From NCBI GenBank assembly GCA_022494885.1, contig JAGVSM010003951.1, positions 186,001 to 250,000 of the forward strand: DNA of 64,000 nucleotides, given 5' to 3'. A program made the position numbers and the translations under genes. This document shows, piece by piece, positions 57,201-64,000 of this stretch (the stretch's first letter is position 1; every line of letters begins with the position of its first letter). The notes beneath the pieces were generated by a model. The model was not told the DNA's origin. It did no database searches and was given only the letters and a program-made list of their open reading frames with translations. This DNA comes from Micrasema longulum. Its lineage: Eukaryota; Arthropoda; Insecta; Trichoptera; Brachycentridae.

Positions 57201-60200
57201 TACGCTCCTTCTGGACTATTCTTAATTCTATGCCTGTATGTTTTAATACGTCAATGGCTATCGTAATAAAAAAAAAGAAATTTTACTTGCAATCTTCTGC
57301 AAAACTTGTGACTAGAAAAAAAACTTGTGACGACAATCGTAATAATAAAACTGGCCGTCATTTAAAAATATTCATGATTCAAGCTGCTCCTAATTTCAAT
57401 TCTTCATTCAAACCTTTACAGTTTGGTGTTTTCTTCTCGTTCTATCTATCGACTTCCTTTACACAAAAAACTTGTGGATGAACTTTCTTCCTGTCTGATT
57501 TCTTTGAACGATTAATGAATAGAAAATTTAAAAATCTGTTTATTCTAGATTGATCTCCAATGGATGGTTGTGAGTTGTGACGCAACAGCCGAAAAAGATC
57601 ATTGCGAAGAGTTACCGGTAAGCATAAACTCATAATGAATAAACTCGCAAGCAACGAGCTATCAAACTCGACTTCTTTTTAAATTCAAGAACTGATTGTC
57701 TTATTTTGTGTGTGATTGAATATTTAAATTTGCACAATTTTTGAAACAATTTTGACAATTAAATTGAAGCGGGTTGTGGTCCGGTGGCTAGTATTGCGGC
57801 CTCACGAATCAGAGGTCCGAGGTTCGAACCCCACTCTACCCCAACTTGATTCCCATTTTCTAATAGTGAGTTATTTATAACTCCACCAAAATTGAAATAT
57901 TTGGCTAAATTATAAAAACGCTTTATAAAAATAAAAATAAAATCACTGCCGATTTTGGCTTTCCCCAAGGTGTCCACCTAGGACCCGAATGAAAACGTAC
58001 TTCATTAAATTAATATTGTTGATATTTTTAATTAGATATTCCAACCAGCAGCTACTGCTCCGGCAGAAAAACTCATACAACCTCCTCCATGTGAAATGGT
58101 ATGTCCACAAGGACCACCAGGATTTAACGGAACTATGGTAAATTCTTCTTTTGCTTTAAACCTTTTTATATAAATAATGTATAAACTGTCTTAAAACATG
58201 TTATCTTACGTAATAAGGGATAAAATAATCAAACTTATGTTATATTATACACACCTGTACACCTATTTTTTCTTTTTCTTATCAGCCCGTTTCTCTCCAC
58301 TGCTGGATAAATGCCTCCTTCAATTTTTGTTCATATCTTTTTGTCCTGAGCTCTGTTCTGTTTCCACCCATGTCCCGCAAATTCAATGATGTCATCAGTC
58401 CATCTATTTGTGGTCTTTACACAATCCTCTTATTTTCAAAGGATCTCCAATTCAGTATTCTGGGGGTCCACCTATCGATTTCATATCTCCCAATGCTATT
58501 TTTGTCTTCCCCCTCTTTATGCAATATCAGTAGCTTTTATATGGCGTCTTATTTATTATTATTTACTTTTTTGTATCAAAATAGGGCAGGAATTCTAATT
58601 ACAGTGGTGAATTACAGCACAGAATACCAAAGCTTGTATCATCATCAGGAATTGAATCTTCCATGCGTGAGTCAAGCGTCTTAACCTCTGTAGTGGTGTA
58701 CCACGGAGGCCGCTTTAATTTCCTCATTCCTTATTCGGTCTTTTAAGAAGACGTCAAACATTCGCCTTTCCATAGACTGCTGAGTGCACTTAATTTTTTA
58801 GACACTCCCGGCAGTGAGTGACATGGTTTTGAGACCGTATGTTGTAACCAGCAGAACACCACAAGATAAAGGTTTAAGCTCTTTTACTTCACAGAAGTCA
58901 ACAGATGGAAGAGTTGAAGATATGTGGATGGTCAAACATAGGCAGAATTGTGAATGTTACACAGTGTGTAAAATGGCCACTTAAACCAGCCGATGACATA
59001 TCATAAGCCCTGTAAATGCCTAGACTTCCATATTCCCTTCTCAAAAATGTTTTCTCTCTCTGTTGCAACAAATTTGAACACCACAAATATTAAAAACTTT
59101 AGCCTTCAGATTGTTTGGGATTTCCTTTTTTCCGATACACGTGTTTCATCAGTTTTCCAAAAGCATGTTCTCAGATCTACAAAATTTAAATAAATATTTA
59201 AAAACCAAATGCTGATTTTGTATAAATAAAGCTAATGATTAAAACTGGTGTACTTTTAAAATTCCAACATCCTTTGATAATGAATAATATACTTAATTAA
59301 AAATGATTCAAACACTGCACAAAAATTTGAAAATTTTAATTTAGATGAGATAAAATTTTAGTTGATGGGAAAAACTTTTTAAAACGACACTGAGATTCAT
59401 GTAGAATGATTTTTAATTTTTATAATTTAGGGTCCACCAGGGCCTCAAGGACTTATGGGTCCTCCCGGACCTAAAGGGGATATTGGGGCTCAAGGGATTC
59501 GAGGACCCCAGGGATGGACAGGAGAACAAGGAAGACCTGGGCCAGCGGTAATTATTTTACTATGCTTTCTTTATCATATACTCAGACTTGACATATTTAA
59601 TACAAATGTGCCATATTTGCTATATTACTTGTATTATTGTATGATTGAAGCTTTACAAAATGATAATGGAGGCTGATTTTGTCGAAACTGATACGAGTAC
59701 TTTGAAATGAAATCACTAAAATGTTTTTCCCAACGCTGGCTGATGCAGCAATATTCCGTCATCATTACCAAAGTACTTTCGAAACGACCCAAATTTTTAC
59801 CGGACACGGAGCTATGAGAAGTTATCTATATAGGTTTAAATTAAGGAATGATGACTATTGTCCATGCGATGATATTTCTTCACAGAGTATCGAACATCTG
59901 TTTTTTCAGTGCCCATTTTTCAGTTTGCAACGCCATAATCTTGAAGCAGAATGCAGGAAAGATGGAATATCCTTAACAGATATCCACAATGTAGTTAAAC
60001 GTAGTTATCACGCGCCATTGTTCTTGAACTTTGCAACAATGGTGATTGGACTCATAAAGGTAATAAACCAAAATCAGTGATCGAACATCCCATTTCCAAG
60101 ACAAACTAAAACAATTTTTTCCGAGTACCTAAGCCTTGTACGTGACACGTAAGGCCACTATATACAGGGGTCCAAATATATATATAAAAAAAAATATTTA

Positions 60201-62099
60201 AAAAAAGATACTTTGAAATGATTCAACTCTTGCTTGTATAATAGCAGTACTCCCACATTATACATCCTAGCTCCTTACCAAAACTAAAAATACCAAACTT
60301 CTTAGTTTTGAGAGTAAGCACTTGAGAAGAATATTAGGTATAAGGTGGTTCTGTTAAATTACTAACATTGAACTCCGAAAACAGACGCAGCGGCCTCCTA
60401 TAACAAGCAATTTGAGGATGCGATGGTAGACCTGGCATGGACACGTACTGCGGATGCTTCAGGAGAGCTTAAAACCAAGTTGCCTCTTCTTCACACCTGC
60501 GGGCTCCCGCCGTCCTGGATGCCAGTCGATGACGATCTTGAGGCTTTATTCAGGGCAACTAAGGGACGTGTGAGAAGACTGTAGGGCTGGCTAGCGAAAG
60601 AGTTTATTGTTGTTTTGTTTATTTATTTAACGAATATTGTCCATTTATACAATTCATAGGGTATTAATATTACAATATAAAAATAGTTAAAAACCTCAGA
60701 GTAGTAATGCGTAACCTAGAGAGGAGCCCAAACGTAGGAAAACCATTATATGACTATTGGGTATAAAGTTAGCTACAGTTCGCAGCAAAACAATGTGCCG
60801 TACTCAGGTCGAGAATTGCCAAATAGATATTAATTTGCATTGTAATTACTTTTAAATATATACCTGTGTATTTATCATTGCAGGGTTATTCCAATCTGTT
60901 TTATAAAACTGAAAATACATGTTTGTGTTTATTTTTTATTTATTTATTTATTCATTTTATTCACAATATATTTATGTTATATTTATTGAAGCATAAATCC
61001 CAACTCCATGGAACCAATGTCAGAGTTCGTTTGTTTGTCCGTCACATCTCTGAAATAGTGAGTCGTAGCGGCCTGAAATTTGGATACGTCATTTTAGATG
61101 CGATTTCAAGGTTAACGTTGCTATTTTCGAGTAAAATTTTAATCGACCTCTACTAGATAAAAACTCAAACATTATATGGATGCCTAGTGCGGCCCTGACA
61201 TATTGCCCATAATCAACTGTTTTCATCAACAGTAAACATACTTTAATTCATAATTTTATCCCCTAAATTGAGAAAAAAAAGTATCTTAAGTAAATATGTT
61301 GGTATAAGGAAAGCTTAAGCTTAGTTTTTAAGCAACATAATATACGTGTCAAAACAATAAATGCCAAAAATCAATGTAAATCATGGAAAAATATTCTAAA
61401 TCGATTACCTGTGAAAACTGACTCCTTTAACACCTTTGACGCTTCTACTGCTGCAACCAAACGTACTGCAATTCACCATACTCGATTTTTATTTATTATA
61501 ACGTAAATATCCAAGTTATTTACAAACAAAGCTAAGCCCAGATACAAAAGCATCCGATCGCACCGTTATGTTTATGTTGTCAAATAAAACAAAATGGCCA
61601 CCAATTGGTTGCTAACCAACATCGCTTGCGTTCTATGAAACATAGTGATAAGGCTTTTCTCTAGGTTACGCATTATTACTCTGAGTTAAAAACATTAAAA
61701 AATAGAAGCATGAAGCATTGACAAACATAACAGACATCAAGACAAGATATGGACTATTTATTTACTGCTCGTTTAAATCGTTGTAATCACAAACCAAAAA
61801 AGTCCAGATCTTGTCTTGAGATAACAACATAGAAGGGTTATTAGACAAAAAAGGCCATAAATTGTTTTTTGCCGATCGATGAACAGTACTTCATTGTTTT
61901 TAAACTTACGAGTCAGAACGTGGAATGATGATGATCTAAGTTGTTGACTGTCAACAAAAGTTTTACGCTAGTTTCTTTCCAGGGTCTGTTGGGTCTCCAA
62001 GGGTTTCCTGGAATTAGGGGTCTTCAAGGACTGTCGGGTCCCAGAGGGGTTCCGGGAAGAAACGGAACCGACGGAGTATCCGGTACACCAGGTTTTCCA
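48175..62099 (+). CDS. TSPN-domain collagen (collagen IX/XVI/XIX-like), 9 exons, 3' incomplete
   Basis: A secreted extracellular-matrix collagen. The spliced frame (356 codons) starts with a hydrophobic signal peptide, [19 protein letters not shown]. Then comes a TSPN/laminin-G-like module: [101 protein letters not shown]. This order and the C...DLI..F, WHK....V, VDC, LQWM..C and C.ELP landmarks fit vertebrate collagen IX alpha-1 and relatives. A short linker with PPCEMVCPQ leads into uninterrupted Gly-X-Y: 3, 13 and 13 triplets. All junctions keep phase (1, 2, then 0 throughout). The C-terminal part lies beyond the window or past 62099. Intron TE load is very high. The exact collagen type is uncertain. 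Confidence 0.88.
48525..48965 (+). pseudogene. Jockey-like LINE 3' end in collagen intron 1
   Basis: Closely matches 38450-38893: GGTTTACCTCTTCGTTCTAA, TTCTAACTCATAAAGTGTCC, TATTTTATTGGTTGGTT and GCCCGCCAATGTACAATTAA. Only the last few dozen coding codons remain. Confidence 0.75.
49123..49312 (+). CDS. Collagen exon: N-terminal TSPN part
   Basis: Acceptor CCCACAG; 190 nt; donor GTACTG at 49313. Encodes [37 protein letters not shown] and NLTQVT (a potential N-glycosylation site, NLT). The phase 1 start and phase 2 end match the neighbours. Confidence 0.88.
49330..50215 (+). pseudogene. RTE/CR1-like LINE relic in collagen intron 2
   Basis: Reads [20 protein letters not shown] (decayed YADD), [59 protein letters not shown] and ends near 50215 with (GAA)n. 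Frames shift repeatedly and the catalytic YADD reads YADN. Confidence 0.75.
50216..50530 (+). other. Intronic repeat-like piece, unassigned
   Basis: An 87-codon ORF (50264-50527) has no recognised family. The phrase GAAGATGGCTCCTGCAACGT then TAGCCGAACGTCC looks like a structured transposon UTR but cannot be assigned. Confidence 0.3.
50531..51200 (+). pseudogene. Jockey-like LINE relic in collagen intron 2
   Basis: Frames read [29 protein letters not shown] and LLFKLKTLF, then decayed sequence with the same plan as 12260-12895. The tail ATCCGTAAGGGCTTATAATT then poly-A ends at about 51215. Confidence 0.65.
51266..51518 (-). repeat. tRNA-derived SINE, family B, minus strand
   Basis: Reverse complement of the element at 47015-47275. 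B box at 51453-51463 (GGAATCGAACC on the plus strand). It ends 140 bp before the GC-rich collagen exon. Confidence 0.8.
51659..51878 (+). CDS. Collagen exon: central TSPN part, GC-rich
   Basis: Acceptor CTTTGCAG; 220 nt; donor GTGAGT at 51879. Encodes [50 protein letters not shown] and VTFNDAP. Hand count gives about 73% G+C in this exon, against very AT-rich introns. Confidence 0.9.
52165..52540 (-). pseudogene. LINE ORF2 C-terminus in collagen intron 3
   Basis: The minus strand reads [57 protein letters not shown] and EAYVRHWT. The 3' end is a (GAT)n run at 52170-52190. A common insect LINE C-terminal type. Confidence 0.8.
52645..52797 (-). repeat. tRNA-derived SINE, family A, minus strand
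   Basis: B box complement GGATTCGAACC at 52735-52745; the body AACTCATTAAAAA-like and CTATTAGAAAATGGG match family A. Confidence 0.75.
53709..53885 (+). CDS. Collagen exon: TSPN WHK segment
   Basis: Acceptor TTGCCCAG; 177 nt, phase 0 to 0; donor GTAAAT. Encodes [30 protein letters not shown] and [16 protein letters not shown]. The WHK...V and VDC motifs are diagnostic of the TSPN fold. Confidence 0.9.
53886..54628. other. Collagen intron, no repeat recognised
   Basis: No gene or named repeat. It ends in the pyrimidine-rich acceptor of the 12-nt microexon. Confidence 0.4.
54629..54640 (+). CDS. Collagen 12-nt microexon (VPHA)
   Basis: Flanked by a strong pyrimidine tract with CTCCAG at 54617-54628 and GTGAGT at 54641. 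It is phase 0 to 0 and inserts Val-Pro-His-Ala just before IDLQWM, where collagen IX-type TSPN domains carry a VP-x-x-LQWM-like segment. Inclusion is inferred, not proven; it could be an alternative exon. Confidence 0.62.
55060..55422. repeat. Unclassified repeat, copy of 21634-22018
   Basis: Starts GAAGCGATTATGCGCAGCTT and ends near GGTACTTTTGACATA, parallel to the first copy. Intronic here. Confidence 0.7.
55423..56404. other. Collagen intron, no repeat recognised
   Basis: AT-rich; no gene found. The P-like element follows at 56413. Confidence 0.4.
56413..57232 (+). mobile_element. P-like transposon, complete ends, 8-bp TSD
   Basis: 820 bp with termini CATAGAATTAAGAATAGTCC and its inverse GGACTATTCTTAATTCTATG. 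The flanking octamers CCTGTTTG (56405-56412) and CCTGTATG (57233-57240) differ at one base. It holds THAP exon 1 at 56559 ([20 protein letters not shown]) but no recognisable exon 2, and the donor is changed to GTAATT. Non-autonomous, inserted in a collagen intron. Confidence 0.88.
57549..57617 (+). CDS. Collagen exon: end of TSPN
   Basis: Acceptor TATTCTAG; 69 nt; donor GTAAGC. Encodes [20 protein letters not shown] then ELP. Matches the LQWM..(H/S)CD......C.ELP terminus of TSPN collagens. Confidence 0.88.
57770..57940 (+). repeat. tRNA-derived SINE, family A
   Basis: The head CGGGTTGTGGTCCGGTGGCT, an intact B box GGTTCGAACCC at 57821-57831, and the body TTTTCTAATAGTGAGTTATT. Intronic, about 95 bp before the next collagen exon. 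Confidence 0.8.
58036..58137 (+). CDS. Collagen exon: linker and first Gly-X-Y triplets
   Basis: Acceptor TTTAATTAG; 102 nt; donor GTAAAT. Encodes [25 protein letters not shown] then GPPGFNGTM. The two Cys could form inter-chain disulfides next to the helix. An internal GTATGT after GAAATG at 58099 is a possible alternative donor. Confidence 0.82.
58258..58500 (-). pseudogene. LINE ORF2 C-terminal relic in collagen intron
   Basis: The minus strand reads [25 protein letters not shown], then after a stop a form of [12 protein letters not shown]. This is the RWTDDI..FAG..W...AQD C-terminal type of insect LINEs. Confidence 0.6.
58580..58720 (-). repeat. tRNA-derived SINE, family C fragment
   Basis: AATTACAGTGGTGAATTACA, CATGCGTGAGTCAAGCGTCT and ACCACGGAGGCCGC match the family C copy at 36607-36822 in the same orientation. 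Confidence 0.6.
58850..59080 (+). repeat. Repeat family N, 3' half, with small ORF
   Basis: ORF 58905-59006 ([20 protein letters not shown], then CVKWPLKP, stop). Followed by CATAAGCCCTGTAAATGCCT and CTGTTGCAACAAATTT. Intronic. Confidence 0.75.
59431..59547 (+). CDS. Collagen exon: 13 Gly-X-Y triplets
   Basis: Acceptor TTTAG; 117 nt; donor GTAATT. Starts [19 protein letters not shown] and ends GEQGRPGPA. The Gly register is perfect and in phase with both neighbours. Confidence 0.92.
59700..60080 (+). pseudogene. R1-like ORF2 C-terminus in collagen intron
   Basis: ORF of 119 codons: [40 protein letters not shown] and [22 protein letters not shown]......EH....CP is the R1-like zinc finger. 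Related to 16240-16740. Confidence 0.8.
60220..60602 (+). pseudogene. LINE ORF2 C-terminal relic in collagen intron
   Basis: Shifting frames read [42 protein letters not shown] and LRLYSGQL. This looks like the R..RW.GH.LRM end of a LINE ORF2, decayed. Confidence 0.5.
60605..61960 (-). pseudogene. Family J LINE, split by a DNA transposon
   Basis: The minus strand from 61960 reads [14 protein letters not shown], then the last ORF2 residues ending near 61740 with TTTAAACGAGCAGTAAATAA. The 3' UTR is cut at 61686, resumes at 60694 and ends in an AAATAAATAAAC tail at 60605-60640. Same family as 16815-17525 and 29317-30005. Confidence 0.8.
60695..61685. mobile_element. 991-bp DNA transposon with TIRs and exact 8-bp TSD
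   Basis: The left end CTCAGAGTAGTAATGCGTAA then CCTAGAGA and the right end, its reverse complement, match at 27 of 28 positions. The octamer TTAAAAAC flanks both ends exactly (60687-60694 and 61686-61693) and lies inside the family J LINE 3' UTR. The interior has no recognisable transposase, so it is non-autonomous. An 8-bp duplication fits hAT, P or Merlin; the superfamily is not decided. Confidence 0.85.
61983..62099 (+). CDS. Collagen exon: 13 further Gly-X-Y triplets
   Basis: Acceptor TTTCTTTCCAG; 117 nt; donor GTAAGT. Starts [13 protein letters not shown] and ends [12 protein letters not shown]. No interruption of the triplets. The next exon was not found before the window end. Confidence 0.92.
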
Positions 62100-62754
62100 G
62101 TAAGTAAAAAGGAGTTTTGAACAGATGCTTATATAATTCAAGAAATGCTGATTTGGATTTAGAATTGGAGTAGACTGAACGAATCATATCTCTCGATTTT
62201 TTTATTGGTACTAACTATCAAAAACTACACCGAAAAGCCAATGAATAGACATCACAATAAATGATGTTAAACCGTCACCATTTAAGAATGCCTGGTTTAG
62301 AGATAGGGACAGGGGGCCTTATGCTGGACTCGTTTGTCTTTAGAATCGTATGCGACTTCCGTAATTCGACGAGTGACAGCATTCGTGAACCACCCATACG
62401 AATGCAGTCGATTGAAAACCAATCGATTTTATCTCGAGTGCCCCAAAACACTCGACATTGACGATCGAATGCGACATCGTAACTTTAGCTGTCAAACTTC
62501 TTTCTTGTAAAACGCTCGGCATTTATGTTTAAATGATGAGTAGGTATTTTGGTTGTATTTTAACTAAAAATTTACAAAACTGATCAATGTTATGATGATG
62601 ACGTATCAAAAAATGAGCGGCAAATACAACTGTACTTATTTTAAATCCATTATCAAATGAAGTTTGACTAGGAACATGATTTCAAAATTATTTTATCGCT
62701 CGCCAATGTCAAAATACATATTTGAGATACATATTATACGATATTTCTTTTTTC
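62100..62754. other. Collagen intron, unassigned
   Basis: 62260-62500 is less AT-rich with internal near-repeats (CGTATGCGACTTCCGTAA; CGAATGCGACATCGTAAC; ATCGATTTTATCTCGAG), possibly a MITE. No collagen triplets. Confidence 0.4.
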
Positions 62755-64000
62755 AGACGGTTCTTTGGTCAGGTGTCCCAGATACAGACAGAGCCTGCCA
62801 GGGTGTTGCCGCGTTTCTATCGCCCAGAATGATAGAGTGTATGAAAGAGTATGTCCTTATAAGTTCTAGACTTATGTTTGTCAGATTCAAGATTGGATTG
62901 ACGAGTATTATTTTAATAATAGGATATGCTCCTGTGAATTCCGACTGCGAATCTGAGAAGGATAAGTTTTGGACAAGTGTGATGAATGTAATGAATGAAA
63001 AAAAAGATAGTGAGAGAGTAATACTTGCGGGAGATTTGAATGGGTGGGTGGGAACTCGAAGAGACGGGATGGAGTCAGCCCTAGGCATGTTCGGGGATGG
63101 AAAACAGAATGATAATGGAAGAAGACTGCTAGAAGTATGCCTGGAATGGAATCTTTTTGTGTCAAATACGTTCTTTGATCATAAGGAAATCCACCAGTAT
63201 ACGTGGGAAAGAGGCAATGAAAGATCTATTATCGACTATGTAGTCATTGACTCTAGATTGAGGCCTGTAACAGTTGATACGCGGGTGTACAGAGGAGCCG
63301 AAATGGAAACAGATCACTTCTTGGTGGTATCAAGGGTAATCTTGTTTCAAGGATGGCGGTCCAAGACCCGCAAAATGCAGGCGCCTTCTAGAGTCAAAGT
63401 TGAAAAACTCCAAAATGATTGCATAAAAGATAAATTTGAAAGGGCCGTAAATCTTAAACTGATCGATGAATGTGTGGAAAATATGAGTATTGATGCAATG
63501 TGGGAATGTTTGAAAAATGGTATGTGTGAATCTGCTATGGAAATATGCGGTATAACGAAACAAGGAAGAAAGAAAGGTGATGCTTGGTGGGACGATGGAA
63601 TAAAAAAACTAGTGCAAGAAAAGAAGGAAGCATGGTTAAATCTGCTGACAGTGAATAAAGCGATTGGTAATAGGTATGCAGAATTAAAAAGCATATATAA
63701 TGAATGTAAGAAGAGAGTGAAACAAGGTGTGTGTGAACGAAAAAATTGTTGAAAAAAAAAGAGGGAATCAAAATGACCGAGAACTTCCAAGAAAATATAA
63801 AGATATTCTGGAAAGCGGTGAAAAATTCCCGAAACAGTAATGAAAGTGGATGTATGACAGCTATAAAAGGAAAAGATGGGAAAATGGTGACAAATGATAG
63901 TGGAATAAAAACAAGATGGAAGGAATACTTTGAGGAGGTGTATGAAACACATACAGGAAATATAAGCACTGCAGCACCTCCTCAGGTAAGTTTAAATGCA
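62755..64000 (+). pseudogene. RTE-like LINE, endonuclease part, continues past window
   Basis: VLWSGVPDTDRACQGVAAFL, GYAPVNSD, RVILAGDLNGWVGTRRDGME, NGRRLLEVCLEWNLFVSNTF, TWERGNERSIIDYVVIDSRL and METDHFLVVSRV form an APE-type endonuclease (GDLNGW, IIDYV and DHF motifs). The first strands are missing, so it is 5'-truncated. A linker region follows, then a frameshift at 63750-63762 in an A-run and KAVKNSRNSNESGC, RWKEYFEEVYETH before the edge. Host introns can mimic its start: TTTTTTCAG precedes the first motif. The RT lies outside the window. Confidence 0.85.

Noticed and set aside
58099..58104. Alternative splice donor GTATGT inside the linker exon
   Set aside because: Use would drop the first Gly-X-Y triplets; the downstream donor keeps register perfectly. 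Kept only as a possible variant.
62753..63969. Several minus-strand ORFs rich in Phe/Ser/His
   Set aside because: Shadows of the RTE-like coding strand, which has clear endonuclease motifs.

Overview
This 64 kb window is AT-rich arthropod, almost certainly insect, nuclear DNA. Support comes from spliced exons with GT-AG borders, dozens of non-LTR retrotransposon (LINE) relics of Jockey/CR1-like, R1-like and RTE-like type, P-like and mariner-like DNA transposons, and tRNA-derived SINEs. A Helitron-like end suggests a moth or butterfly, but the order cannot be fixed from the sequence alone.

Only one cellular gene is convincing. It is a collagen with an N-terminal thrombospondin-N (TSPN)/laminin-G domain, of the collagen IX/XVI/XIX type. 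It lies on the + strand from about 48147 to beyond 62099, and probably past the window edge. Nine coding exons were joined by hand from the splice signals. They give 1068 nt, or 356 codons, with no stop: signal peptide (48175-48238), TSPN domain (49123-49312, 51659-51878, 53709-53885, a 12-nt microexon 54629-54640, 57549-57617), linker plus the first Gly-X-Y triplets (58036-58137), and two 117-nt triple-helix exons of 13 triplets each (59431-59547, 61983-62099). Its introns are filled with transposable elements.

Layout: 1-7800 is a ~20-bp minisatellite invaded by two LINEs in opposite orientation; the second (about 3040-7385, minus) is nearly complete with ORF1 and ORF2. 7800-30000 is a graveyard of LINE 3' ends, MITE-like elements, palindromes and an (AAAT)n microsatellite. 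30050-36600 holds a mariner relic and two copies of a P-like transposon carrying a THAP domain. 34385-45285 mixes inverted copies of a repeat with a small conserved ORF, RTE-like and Jockey-like ends, and an R1-like element whose 3' region is present twice in tandem around a repeated 10-bp target. 46090-47275 is a SINE/MITE cluster. 48147-64000 is the collagen gene with TE-filled introns, including a third P-like copy, a 991-bp DNA transposon nested in a LINE, and an RTE-like element that runs off the right edge.

No rRNA, functional tRNA, CRISPR array or prokaryotic operon was found. The less familiar items are the P-like THAP family with 8-bp target duplications, the repeat family with a preserved ~33-codon ORF, the tandem R1-like 3' regions, and the collagen microexon.
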